The notes: generated from the sequence alone by a model not told the origin. 64,000 nucleotides of DNA from Alphaproteobacteria bacterium (GCA_024742275.1 JANSYS010000014.1:53842-117841), one strand, 5' to 3'; shown: positions 35,644 to 44,320, counted from the first letter of the stretch. Numbers and translations: made by a program.

Positions 35644-36327
35644 ATGTCAGACAAAGTCGCACTCATCATCGGGGCGGGCGCGGGTCTCAGCGCGTCGCTG
35701 GCGCGGCGGTTCGCATCCGGCGGCTACGCGGTCGCGCTGGCGGCACGGAACCCGGACAAGCTGTCGGAGCTTACCGGCCAGACCGGCTCGAAGGCCTATG
35801 CCTGTGATGCCGCCGACCCCCAAGACATGGCGGCCCTATTCGCCGCCGTGCAACGCGATCTCGGTGAGCCGACCGTGGCGATCTACAATCCCTCGGCACG
35901 GGTGCGCGGCCCGGTCCACGAGACCGATCCGCAGAAGGTGCGCGATGCCCTTTTGGTCACGTCCTATGGCGCCTACCTGATGGCGCAGGAGGCGACGAAG
36001 CGTATGCTGCCGAAAAAGAGCGGCGCCCTTCTCTTCACCGGAGCCTCCGCCGGCGTGAAAGGGTTCGCGAACTCGTCCAGCTTCGCCATGGGCAAGTTCG
36101 CTCTCCGCGGTCTCGCCCAGGCGCTGGCGCGCGAACTGCACCCCCAGGGCATCCATGTCGGACATTTCGTGATCGACGGGGGCATCGCCTCTTCCTACGG
36201 GACGAAAGACGACGACAGTACGCTGAGCCCGGAGGCCATTGCCGAGACGTATTGGCAGTTCGTGCAGCAGCACCGCAGCGCCTGGGCCTGGGAGATAGAA
36301 CTCAGGCCATGGGTCGAGAAGTTTTGA
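35644..36327 (+). CDS. SDR-family protein lacking the catalytic tyrosine
   Basis: The 227-aa protein starts with VALIIGAGAGLSASLARRF (cofactor motif) and retains the Ser in FTGASAGVKG (Ser135). The expected YxxxK is FAMGK, i.e. Phe147 replaces the catalytic Tyr, with Lys151 kept. I recall a group of proteobacterial SDRs with this FAMGK variant and the C-terminal HVGHFVIDGGI, so it is a family trait rather than a recent defect. It may have another chemistry or be a binding protein. The ATG follows CGGAGGAACTCC. Confidence 0.85.
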   Translation: MSDKVALIIGAGAGLSASLARRFASGGYAVALAARNPDKLSELTGQTGSKAYACDAADPQDMAALFAAVQRDLGEPTVAIYNPSARVRGPVHETDPQKVRDALLVTSYGAYLMAQEATKRMLPKKSGALLFTGASAGVKGFANSSSFAMGKFALRGLAQALARELHPQGIHVGHFVIDGGIASSYGTKDDDSTLSPEAIAETYWQFVQQHRSAWAWEIELRPWVEKF

Positions 36328-36848
36328 AATCGCGAGGAGATCCGTTCAGGGACAACGGAAAGCCATGGTCGGGTGACCGAACCCGGTCGACCGACCTCCT
36401 CATCGGCATGTTCGTCGGGCTTGTCTTGATCGCATCTCCCGCCACGGCACCGCTTGGATTTCAGGTTGATACCGACACAACTTAGGATTTGCGCTCCGAC
36501 AATCGGCGCAGTCCAGTGCCTTCGGAAGCCGTCCCGCAGCCCAGCAAACCAAGATCAAAGAAGACCAAAGCCCCTCACAACAAATTGAAAACATAAAATA
36601 AACGTGGATAGGGCCGGTTCAGCGGATCAGCACAGCCCGCATTGTCACGACGATGTCAAATATTGAATATCGACAATATCGTCGTTAACGCTTACGAATC
36701 TGCAGAGTCCCGGTGGGACTGGCATCGTCTGAGGAGACGGGGCGAGACGTCGCCCCACGTGCGTGCGGCAGCCTGTGACGGCCCCTCGAACGTCCTGGGA
36801 GGGTGTACTTTCAAGACTGGTGGACGCGCCTCGCGGAGTGCATATCGA
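36328..36848 (+). other. Gene-poor region and long leader of the cold-shock gene
   Basis: About 520 nt without a convincing gene. The first part (to 36485) holds a 58-codon frame from 36309 with a weak hydrophobic stretch that I do not accept as a gene. From about 36560 the sequence becomes AT-rich and contains ATATTG at 36660-36665 and its complement CAATAT at 36674-36679, a possible promoter or operator. It is followed by a leader of about 170 nt before the cold-shock ATG with a 7-bp hairpin at 36739-36756 (GGGGCGA, loop GACG, TCGCCCC). Long structured leaders are known thermosensors of csp mRNAs. Confidence 0.4.
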
Positions 36849-37055
36849 ATGGCCACTGGCACGGTGAAGTGGTTCAATACCACTAAAGGTTACGGGTTCA
36901 TCAAGCCGGATGACGGCGGCGCGGACGTGTTCGTCCACATCACGGCCGTGCAGCGTTCCGGCATGCAGGGCCTGGATGAAGGTCAGGCTATCGCCTATGA
37001 GCTGAAGCCGCAGCGCAACGGGAAGATGGCGGCGGAGGATCTCAGCCCGCTCTGA
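36849..37055 (+). CDS. Cold-shock domain protein (CspA family)
   Basis: The 68-aa protein is a complete CspA-type cold-shock domain: MATGTVKWFNTTKGYGFI with RNP1 (KGYGFI) at residues 13-18 and RNP2 VFVHI at about 30-34, ending in a family-typical basic tail. It binds single-stranded RNA and DNA and acts as an RNA chaperone. It stands alone with its own long leader and a strong terminator 22 nt after the stop codon, so it is a monocistronic unit. Confidence 0.97.
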   Translation: MATGTVKWFNTTKGYGFIKPDDGGADVFVHITAVQRSGMQGLDEGQAIAYELKPQRNGKMAAEDLSPL

Positions 37056-37077
37056 GACACTGTCGTATCCAGATTCG

Positions 37078-37113
37078 AACGGCGGCGCAGTCCACTGCGC
37101 CGCCGTTTTTATT
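37078..37113 (+). terminator. Rho-independent terminator of the cold-shock gene
   Basis: AACGGCGGCGCAG (37078-37090), loop TCCA and its exact complement CTGCGCCGCCGTT (37095-37107) form a perfect 13-bp GC-rich stem, followed by TTTATTT. It starts 22 nt after the csp stop codon. This is the clearest terminator in the window. Confidence 0.93.
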
Positions 37114-37170
37114 TGCCCCTCACCTTTGCCAACCTCCCGACCTCGTACAGCCGGATCAGCATTGCGCTTT

Positions 37171-37208
37171 TATATCGTTTCGAGATATATCAGCTCGATA
37201 CGTATCGA
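37171..37208. promoter_or_regulatory. Two palindromic elements before padR, candidate PadR operator
   Basis: TATATC (37171-37176) and GATATA (37184-37189) form an inverted repeat with a 7-nt spacer, and TCGATACGTATCGA (37195-37208) is a perfect 14-nt palindrome six bases later. Both lie 45-80 nt before the padR ATG in an AT-rich stretch. PadR proteins commonly bind an inverted repeat with an AT-rich half-site and repress their own operon, here padR plus an RND pump. Confidence 0.5.
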
Positions 37209-37252
37209 CCCAATAGGTCGGACGCGCAATTTTTAAGCCTTCGAGGCCTTCC

Positions 37253-37822
37253 ATGGATGTCCGCACGCTCTGCCTCGCCGTTCTGACAAAGGGCGACGCC
37301 ACCGGGTACGAAATCAACAAGATGTTCGAGGAAGGCCCCTTCGCTCATTTCCAGAACGCGAGTTTCGGGTCGATATATCCAGCGCTCTCCCGCCTGCTCG
37401 CGGAAGGTCTGGTCGAGGCCCGGATACACGATCAGGACGGACGTCCGGGCAAGAAGGTCTACTCGATCACCGCTGCAGGAAACGCCGTTGTCGATGCCGC
37501 GCTCACCATCACACCGGAGCCGGACATGTTCCGCTCCGACTTTCTGTTCCTGGTGTATTTCGCCTCGCGTTTATCGGAAGAGCGCCTCACCGACCTGATC
37601 GATCGGCGGATCGAACTCTACCGGCGCAAGCAGGACCATATCGTCGAGCAAATGGCCGCACGCGAGGCGAACCAGTGTAGCGGCGACCCGGGCCGCGAAT
37701 TCGTCGCCGGGTTCGGCATCGCCATCTACAAGGCGGCAGCCGACTACCTGGAAAGCAATCGCGCGTCGCTGCTCGCAACAACACGCGGTGCCCATGCGCG
37801 GGCTCCCGAAGCCGCCGAATAG
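37253..37822 (+). CDS. PadR family transcriptional regulator
   Basis: The 189-aa protein has the PadR winged helix (LCLAVLTKGDATGYEINKMFEEGPFAHFQNASFGSIYPALSRLLAEGLVEA) and then the wing region GRPGKKVYSITAAG. A C-terminal helical dimerisation half (Vir_C_2-like) starts with LFLVYFASRLSEERL. Its stop codon is only 10 nt before the RND adaptor ATG and lies inside that gene's ribosome binding site. It probably represses the pump operon and is released by a pump substrate. Confidence 0.92.
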   Translation: MDVRTLCLAVLTKGDATGYEINKMFEEGPFAHFQNASFGSIYPALSRLLAEGLVEARIHDQDGRPGKKVYSITAAGNAVVDAALTITPEPDMFRSDFLFLVYFASRLSEERLTDLIDRRIELYRRKQDHIVEQMAAREANQCSGDPGREFVAGFGIAIYKAAADYLESNRASLLATTRGAHARAPEAAE

Positions 37823-37832
37823 GAGCTTCTTC

Positions 37833-38927
37833 ATGCGTATCAAAGGATCCCTCGTCCTAGCCGGCGCGCTTGCCGTTGCCGCCGTCGCCTGGATCGCCTC
37901 GGGACAGATGGGCGAGAAGCCCGCGACCGCCGCTCCTCCCCCCACATCAGCGGAGACGACGGCCGCGCCGGCCCCGACGCGGGTGCGGGTCCGAGATATC
38001 GAGTCGGCGCCGTTCATCGCTGCCGTTGTGACGTCCGGGCAAACGGAAGCGGCGCGGATCGTCAAGATCCGAGCGGAAACAGCCGGAAGGATCCTGGAGA
38101 CCCCAGCCGTAAAAGGGACGGTGGTGCAGTCGGGGGACGTTCTTGTCCAGATCGACATGGCGGATCGCGCTGCGCGGCTCGAAGAAGCGAAGGCGCGTAT
38201 CGCACAGAGACAGATGGAGTATGACGCGGCGACGACGCTCGCCGCCAAGGGGTTTCACGCGAAGACCAACCGCGCCGGCGCGAAGGCCGAACTCGAAGCC
38301 GCCCGATCCGAACGGCGCACGATCGAAGTGGATATCGACCGGACGCGGCTCTCGGCCCCGGTTGCGGGCGTTCTCGAGGATCGCATGGTGGAAGTCGGCG
38401 ACTACGTTGGCGTGGGTGACAGCGTCGCCACCGTCGTAGAACTCAATCCGCTCCTGATCACGGCGCAGATCGCTGAACGCCAGGCCCCTCTGCTGGAGGT
38501 TGGTATGCCGGCGCATGCGCGTTTATCCACCGGCGACGAACTGGTCGGAATCGTTAGCTATATCGCCTCCGTTGCCGATCAGGACACCCGGACCTTCAGG
38601 ATCGAGATCGAGATCGATAATCGCGAATACAGATACGGCCAGGGCCTGACCGCCGGTATCGAGATCGATCTGCCGTCGGTTCGTGCCCATGCCGTTTCGC
38701 CGTCGATCTTCCGCCTGGACGAACAGGGCAGGATCGGGGTCATGACCGTCGACGGCGACAACCGCGCCCGCTTTCGGCCGGTCTTCATCGTCGGCGTCGA
38801 TGGTGAAGGGACCTGGGTGCGCGGACTTTCGGACAATGCCCGCGTCATCACCGTCGGCCACCAACTGGTCGATGACGGCGATCGCGTCGAACCGGTCGTG
38901 GCCACCCCCGAGGAGCCGACATCGTGA
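37833..38927 (+). CDS. RND efflux periplasmic adaptor subunit (membrane fusion protein)
   Basis: Start chosen at the ATG after TAGGAGCTTCTTC, giving 364 aa. An N-terminal hydrophobic segment (residues 4-22) serves as a signal or membrane anchor without a lipoprotein Cys. The core shows a lipoyl-like domain (AETAGRILETPAVKGTVVQSGDVL), a helical hairpin (ADRAARLEEAKARIAQRQME...) and beta-barrel parts with VADQDTRTFRIEIEI. It bridges the inner-membrane pump to an outer-membrane channel. The stop overlaps the GTG of the pump gene by 4 nt. No outer-membrane channel gene is adjacent. Confidence 0.93.
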   Translation: MRIKGSLVLAGALAVAAVAWIASGQMGEKPATAAPPPTSAETTAAPAPTRVRVRDIESAPFIAAVVTSGQTEAARIVKIRAETAGRILETPAVKGTVVQSGDVLVQIDMADRAARLEEAKARIAQRQMEYDAATTLAAKGFHAKTNRAGAKAELEAARSERRTIEVDIDRTRLSAPVAGVLEDRMVEVGDYVGVGDSVATVVELNPLLITAQIAERQAPLLEVGMPAHARLSTGDELVGIVSYIASVADQDTRTFRIEIEIDNREYRYGQGLTAGIEIDLPSVRAHAVSPSIFRLDEQGRIGVMTVDGDNRARFRPVFIVGVDGEGTWVRGLSDNARVITVGHQLVDDGDRVEPVVATPEEPTS

Positions 38928-41900
38928 AGGCGATCATTTCGGCCGCCCTCTCGCGCAGCCGGACCACCCTCTCCGTCCTGTTGCTGATCCTCATCGCGGG
39001 GACGGTCTCCTATGTCGAGATCCCGAAGGAGGCTGACCCGGACATCAATATTCCGATCATCTACGTTTCGATTCACTTCGAAGGCATCTCTCCCGAAGAT
39101 TCAGAACGTCTGTTGTTGCGCCCCATGGAGCAGGAACTCCGCTCGATCGAGGGTATCAAGGAGATGCGGTCCACCGCCTACGAAGGCGGCGCCAACATCG
39201 TGCTCGAGTTCGACGCCGGTTTCGATGCGGACAAGGCTCTGGACGACGTTCGCGAGAAGGTCGACACCGCCAAACCGGAATTGCCGGAGGATACCGACGA
39301 GCCGACGGTGAACGAGGTGAACTTCTCCCTCTTTCCGGTTCTCGTCGTCACCCTGTCCGGCGACGTACCCGAGCAGGTGCTGCTGCATACGGCCCGGCAA
39401 CTCCGGGACGCCATCGAAGGCATCCCCTCGGTGCTCGAAGCGAAGCTCACGGGCCAACGCGAGGAACTCGTCGAGATCGTCATCGATCCGGTCCGCCTCG
39501 AAACATACGGCCTGCAAGCAGGCGACGTGCTCGATATGGTCAGCCGGTCGAACCGTCTGATCGCCGCCGGCGCCCTTGACACCGGCGGCGGGCGGTTTCC
39601 GATCAAGGTGCCGGGCCTCTACGAGGACGTGACCGACATCCTCGACCAGCCCCTGAAGACCAACGGCGACGCGGTCGTCCGCGTGCGCGACATCGGCACG
39701 GTCCAACGCACGTTCAAGGACCGGGAGAGCTACGCCCGTCTGAATGGCGAGCAGGCCATCGCCCTGGAGGTTTCCAAGCGCACCGGCGAGAACGTTATCG
39801 AGACGATCGCGCGTGTCCGAGGCACGGTGGAAGCCGCCAAGGAACTGATCCCCGACGGCATCAGCGTCACCTTCAGTCAGGACAAGTCCGACAACATCAA
39901 GACGATGCTGACGGACCTGCAAAACAACGTGATGAGCGCTGTCCTCCTGGTGATGATCGTGATCGTCGGCGCACTCGGAATCCGCACCGCCGGCCTTGTC
40001 GGCATGGCGATCCCCGGATCGTTCCTGCTGGGCATTCTGGTCCTGTCGTCGCTCGGGCTGACGATCAACATCGTCGTGCTGTTCAGTCTGATCCTCGCGG
40101 TCGGCATGATGGTGGACGGCGCGATCGTGGTCACCGAGTTCGCCGACCGCAAGATGGCGGAGGGCAATACCAAACTGGAGGCGTACCGGGCCGCCGCCCA
40201 GCGGATGGCCTGGCCGATCATTGCCTCGACGGCGACGACCCTGGCCGCGTTTTTTCCGCTTCTGTTCTGGCCGGGCGTTGTCGGCGAGTTCATGAAGTTT
40301 CTGCCGATCACCCTGCTCGCCACCCTGTCCGCTTCGCTGCTGATGGCCCTGATCTTCGTGCCGGCCCTCGGTGCACAGATCGGCAAGGCGAGTGCCTCAG
40401 GTGAGGAAGACCGGCGGCAGCTCGCCGCCGCCGAAAAGGGAAACCTAAGCGATATCAAAGGGTTTACTGGCCTGTACCTCAAGATCCTGGGAGCCGGTCT
40501 GCGCGCTCCCGGTATCGTGCTGCTGGCCGCTTTGGCATCGCTGATCGGCGTTCAGTACTATTACGCGACGCACGGCAACGGCATCGAATTCTTTCCCGAT
40601 GTCGAACCGGAGGTCGCCAAGGTCTATGTCCATGCCCGGGGCAACCTGTCGATCGAGGAGAAGCTCGACCTCGTGCTGCCGGTAGAGAAGGTCGTCATGG
40701 ATGTCGGCGGCTACAAGTCACTCTATACCTATGTGGGCGCGGCCCCGCAGGGCGGAGGCGAGGATGTGGCCGACGATGTGATCGGCAGCGTCCAGATCGA
40801 GTTCGCCCCATGGCAACAGCGGCGTCCCGCAAGCGAGATCCTGCAGACGATTGCCGACCGGACGAGCAGCCTCGCCGGCATCACAGTCGAGCCGCGGGAG
40901 GAGGAAAGCGGACCGCCGACCGGCAAACCCGTGCAGGTCCAGCTCCGCTCCCGCGACCGCGAAGCCCTCAACGAGGCCGCCGACGTCACGATGGCCAAGT
41001 TCCGATCCATGGCCGGACTGAAGGACATAGAGGACACCAGGGACGTTCCCGGCATCGAATGGCGGATCAGCGTCGACCGATCCCAGGCGGCAAAATTCGG
41101 CGCCGATGTCTCACTCGCCGGCCAGTACGTGCAACTCGTCACCAAGGGCCTGAAGATCACCGATTTCCGGCCGGACGACAGCGACGAGGAAATTGACGTC
41201 GTCGTCCGCTACCCCGAGGTGTTCAGGACGGTCGAACAGATCGACCGCATTCGGATGGAAACCGTCCAGGGTCTCGTTCCGCTGGCCAATTTCATCGATC
41301 GGGACGCCGAGCCCAAGACCGGCAAGATCCGCCGCGTCGACACCCAGGAAGCGATCACCGTCAAGGCGGACGTCGTCGACGGTGTACTGCCGGATACAAA
41401 GGTTCAGGAACTGCGATCCTGGCTCGCCGGAAATCCGCTTCCGGAGGATGTCGAAGCGGTTTTCAAGGGAGAGGACGAAGAGCAGCAGCAGGCCCAGGCG
41501 TTCCTGGTCAAGGCGTTCGGTATCGCACTGTTCATCATGGCGATCATTCTGGTCACCCAGTTCAACAGCTTCTACTCCGCCTTCCTGATCCTCAGCGCGG
41601 TGATCATGTCGACCATTGGCGTCATGATCGGGCTGATGGTCACCGGTACGCCCTTCGGCATCGTCATGACCGGCATCGGAGTGATCGCGCTCGCCGGCAT
41701 CGTTGTGAACAACAACATCGTCCTGATCGACACGTTCGACACGATCCGACCGAACTGCGCCGATACCCGGGAAGCGATCCTCCGGACCGGCGCGCAGCGT
41801 CTACGTCCGGTGATGCTGACCACAGTAACGACCATCCTTGGGCTGATCCCGATGGTCCTCCAGGTCAATATCGATTTCCTCTCGCGCGAGGTCACGGTCG

Positions 41901-42130
41901 GCGCGCCGTCCACGCAATGGTGGGTGTCGCTGGCCACCGCCATCGTCTTCGGCCTCGCCTTCGCCACAATCCTGACCTTGGTGGTGACGCCGTGCGCCCT
42001 GATGTTCCGCGACAGGATCGGAGCGGGCTGGCACACCTTGAAAGGCGGGATCGGCGGGATCTTCCGGCGGAATCGGGAAGGTCCGAAGGCAGGCGTCGGC
42101 GGCGGCCCTGAGCCCCAGGCAGCCGAGTAA
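38924..42130 (+). CDS. RND efflux transporter permease (AcrB/MexF-like)
   Basis: The 1068-aa product starts from a GTG overlapping the adaptor stop. It has the RND layout: first membrane helix, large periplasmic loop with FEGISPEDSERLL, membrane helices with GMMVDGAIVVTEF, a second loop and C-terminal helices including GVIALAGIVVNNNIVLIDTF. In the proton-relay helix, where AcrB has Asp407-Asp408, this protein has Asp398 followed by Gly399, so only one of the two aspartates is kept. It is driven by the proton gradient and exports drugs, solvents or fatty acids. The substrate is unknown. Confidence 0.95.
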   Translation: MKAIISAALSRSRTTLSVLLLILIAGTVSYVEIPKEADPDINIPIIYVSIHFEGISPEDSERLLLRPMEQELRSIEGIKEMRSTAYEGGANIVLEFDAGFDADKALDDVREKVDTAKPELPEDTDEPTVNEVNFSLFPVLVVTLSGDVPEQVLLHTARQLRDAIEGIPSVLEAKLTGQREELVEIVIDPVRLETYGLQAGDVLDMVSRSNRLIAAGALDTGGGRFPIKVPGLYEDVTDILDQPLKTNGDAVVRVRDIGTVQRTFKDRESYARLNGEQAIALEVSKRTGENVIETIARVRGTVEAAKELIPDGISVTFSQDKSDNIKTMLTDLQNNVMSAVLLVMIVIVGALGIRTAGLVGMAIPGSFLLGILVLSSLGLTINIVVLFSLILAVGMMVDGAIVVTEFADRKMAEGNTKLEAYRAAAQRMAWPIIASTATTLAAFFPLLFWPGVVGEFMKFLPITLLATLSASLLMALIFVPALGAQIGKASASGEEDRRQLAAAEKGNLSDIKGFTGLYLKILGAGLRAPGIVLLAALASLIGVQYYYATHGNGIEFFPDVEPEVAKVYVHARGNLSIEEKLDLVLPVEKVVMDVGGYKSLYTYVGAAPQGGGEDVADDVIGSVQIEFAPWQQRRPASEILQTIADRTSSLAGITVEPREEESGPPTGKPVQVQLRSRDREALNEAADVTMAKFRSMAGLKDIEDTRDVPGIEWRISVDRSQAAKFGADVSLAGQYVQLVTKGLKITDFRPDDSDEEIDVVVRYPEVFRTVEQIDRIRMETVQGLVPLANFIDRDAEPKTGKIRRVDTQEAITVKADVVDGVLPDTKVQELRSWLAGNPLPEDVEAVFKGEDEEQQQAQAFLVKAFGIALFIMAIILVTQFNSFYSAFLILSAVIMSTIGVMIGLMVTGTPFGIVMTGIGVIALAGIVVNNNIVLIDTFDTIRPNCADTREAILRTGAQRLRPVMLTTVTTILGLIPMVLQVNIDFLSREVTVGAPSTQWWVSLATAIVFGLAFATILTLVVTPCALMFRDRIGAGWHTLKGGIGGIFRRNREGPKAGVGGGPEPQAAE

Positions 42131-42148
42131 AACCGCCCGTCGGACGTT

Positions 42149-42754
42149 TCAGTCCCGAAAAGACACCACCGCCTGGCCGACACGGCTGGCGGTGGTGATC
42201 CAACACATCGCCCCGAAGACCGCCGCGATCCAGGGGAAGTCGGCCGGAAACAGGCACATCGCCACGAGACACGCGATTGTTTCGGCGCCCTCGGTCAGCC
42301 CGCCCAGATAGAAGATCGACTTGACGCCTCTGGCCTCGGTGGTGACCCCGCGCTTGGCGGCGATAATGGCATAGGCAAGGAACGAGGCCCCGGTTCCGAT
42401 GAAGCTGAAGATCAGGAACGCGGCGAAAACCGCCTCCTCAGGTCGAGCGAGCGCCATACCGAAAACGACGGCGCTGTAGAAAATGAAATCGAGGACGATA
42501 TCCAGATAGCCGCCGAGATCGCTTGGACCGGCCGCTCGGGCAACCGCTCCGTCCAGGCCATCCGCGAGGCGGTTCAAGACAATCAGCGCCAAAGCGACCG
42601 CGTATTGCTCGGCAGCCAAAGCCGGCAGCGCACCGAGCCCGACAACGAAACCGGCCACCGTGACGGCGTTGGCCGAGATACCGGCACGCGCTACCGCCCG
42701 ACCTGCCGCATTCAGGGGCGGATCGACGACCCGGCGCAGCGCCGCGTCGAACAT
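42149..42754 (-). CDS. CDP-alcohol phosphatidyltransferase family protein
   Basis: The 201-aa membrane protein carries the complete CDP-alcohol phosphotransferase motif: DGLDGAVARAAG, then GGYLDIVLDF with the spacing DG-x2-AR-x8-G-x3-D-x3-D. Several membrane helices follow. Length and pattern resemble PgsA-like enzymes or the small CDP-alcohol transferases of unknown substrate. It lies 4 nt after pssA on the same strand, so it is the third gene of the psd-pssA unit, possibly for a further phospholipid head group. Confidence 0.88.
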   Translation of the reverse strand: MFDAALRRVVDPPLNAAGRAVARAGISANAVTVAGFVVGLGALPALAAEQYAVALALIVLNRLADGLDGAVARAAGPSDLGGYLDIVLDFIFYSAVVFGMALARPEEAVFAAFLIFSFIGTGASFLAYAIIAAKRGVTTEARGVKSIFYLGGLTEGAETIACLVAMCLFPADFPWIAAVFGAMCWITTASRVGQAVVSFRD

Positions 42755-42758
42755 CCCC

Positions 42759-43622
42759 TCACCCCACCGGCTTCTGTTCGTCCGCCGACCGGGTACCCTG
42801 GTCTGGCGGCGCGCCCATACCGGAAGGCGCCTCCGCCGCTGTCTCAGACTCGTCCGCCATAGCGTCCGCAGCCTTCAAGAGCCGGCGGTAGGTCCGGACC
42901 GCCAACGGAATGGTGATCAGGTAGACGATCAACACGATACCGAGCGAAAACCAAGGAGCGCTTATGACCCCGGCGACCACCAGTCCGGCCACGATCAGCG
43001 TCGGCAGAACCCAACGCTGCGGCACCTTCATCTGCTTGAACGAATAGGTTGGTATCTGACTGACCATGAGCAGACCGACGCCTGTCAGCCAAACCGCGAC
43101 GAAAACCGGGGCGTCCTGAAGGCCGAGCTCGAACTGGAAATCGAGGATCATCGGCAGCAGGGCGAGCCCGGCACCGGCAGGCGCCGGAACGCCGGTGAAA
43201 TAGTTATAGGCGAAGGCCGGTTTTTCATCGTCCAGCCGGACGTTGAAACGCGCAAGTCGCAACACGCAGCACGTCGCGAAGAACAGAACGGCCATCCAAC
43301 CGAAATTCTTGAGATCGACCATCGACCAAAGGAAGACCACGAGAGCCGGAACCACGCCGAAGCACAGGAAGTCGGACAGCGAATCAAGTTCGGCGCCGAA
43401 GCGGGACTGTGCGTGCAGGAGGCGCGCCATCCGTCCGTCCAAGGCGTCGAATACCGCCGCGAGCAGGATCAGGCCGACCGCGAACTCCCACCGTTCCGCC
43501 AGGGCGAAGCGCAGACCGGAGAGACCGGAGCAGAGCGCCATCACCGTGATGATGTTCGGCAGCAGCTTGTTGAACGAAAGACCGCTGAACCGTTGCCCTC
43601 TGCGACGGCGCAAGCGGGTCAT
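42759..43622 (-). CDS. pssA: CDP-diacylglycerol-serine O-phosphatidyltransferase
   Basis: The 287-aa protein has the CDP-alcohol transferase motif DALDGRMARLL with the later GAELDSLSDF, and about 7 membrane segments. It starts with an Arg-rich MTRLRRRRGQRF stretch and NIITVMALCSGLSGLRFALA, as usual for the type II (membrane-bound) PssA of alphaproteobacteria. It makes phosphatidylserine from CDP-diacylglycerol and serine. Its ATG overlaps the psd stop by 4 nt. Confidence 0.96.
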   Translation of the reverse strand: MTRLRRRRGQRFSGLSFNKLLPNIITVMALCSGLSGLRFALAERWEFAVGLILLAAVFDALDGRMARLLHAQSRFGAELDSLSDFLCFGVVPALVVFLWSMVDLKNFGWMAVLFFATCCVLRLARFNVRLDDEKPAFAYNYFTGVPAPAGAGLALLPMILDFQFELGLQDAPVFVAVWLTGVGLLMVSQIPTYSFKQMKVPQRWVLPTLIVAGLVVAGVISAPWFSLGIVLIVYLITIPLAVRTYRRLLKAADAMADESETAAEAPSGMGAPPDQGTRSADEQKPVG

Positions 43623-44305
43623 CGGACCGCTCCCTCCCGCGCCTTTTCGGAGCTTTCCAGGTCGGCGATCACCGTTTCGCCGGCGACGCAGCGTTGCCCC
43701 AGGACGACCTGCGGCGCCACATCCGGCGGGAGGTACACGTCGACCCGGCTGCCAAAGCGGATCATGCCCATGCGCTCACCGGCCAGAAGCGTCTGGCCCT
43801 CACTGATCTTGCAGATGATGCGGCGGGCAACCAGACCGGCGATCTGCACGAAAGCCAGCGGCCGACCGTCCCGGCTCTCCATGGCGACGAGTTGGCGCTC
43901 GTTCTTCTCGCTCGCTTTGTCGAGTGAGGCGTTGACGAACGCCCCCGGAACATAGGCGAGCTTCACCACCCTGCCGTCGACCGGCGTTCGGTTCACATGA
44001 ACGTCGAACACGTTCATGAAGATACAGATGCGCTGCACCTCCCCGTCGCCCATGTCCAATTCCTTCGGCCAGGGTGCCGGGCCGACCGACACGACGACGC
44101 CATCCGCCGGACTGATCACCAGGCCGGTGCGAACGGGCGTGACCCGATCCGGATCGCGGAAGAAGTACACGCACCAGGCGGTCAGGATTAGCCCTGGTAC
44201 GAGCAGCCAATCTGCCAGCAGGGCCAATAGAACGGTCGCCACGGCGAATATGGCGATGAACGGTCGCCCTTCCCGGGCGATCGGAACGAGAATTGAGCTC
44301 AACAC
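43619..44305 (-). CDS. psd: Phosphatidylserine decarboxylase
   Basis: The 228-aa protein is of the short Psd type: a membrane-helix pair at residues 15-45, SPADGVVVSV with the DG motif, NVFDVHVNRTPVDG and the self-cleavage site Gly185-Ser186 in RFGSRVDVYLP. Cleavage produces the pyruvoyl cofactor on the alpha chain. It decarboxylates phosphatidylserine to phosphatidylethanolamine. The start is GTG. It is the first gene of psd-pssA-CDP-alcohol transferase. Confidence 0.96.
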   Translation of the reverse strand: MLSSILVPIAREGRPFIAIFAVATVLLALLADWLLVPGLILTAWCVYFFRDPDRVTPVRTGLVISPADGVVVSVGPAPWPKELDMGDGEVQRICIFMNVFDVHVNRTPVDGRVVKLAYVPGAFVNASLDKASEKNERQLVAMESRDGRPLAFVQIAGLVARRIICKISEGQTLLAGERMGMIRFGSRVDVYLPPDVAPQVVLGQRCVAGETVIADLESSEKAREGAVR

Positions 44306-44320
44306 GGCGGTTTCCGTCGA

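Noticed and set aside
33861..35669. 600-codon open frame antisense to the first ThDP enzyme
   Set aside because: Same reason: no recognisable domain, and the plus-strand gene is certain.
36309..36485. 58-codon frame overlapping the end of the SDR gene, with a hydrophobic stretch
   Set aside because: No ribosome binding site at usable spacing, no family features, and it overlaps the SDR coding end; a small membrane protein is possible but unsupported.
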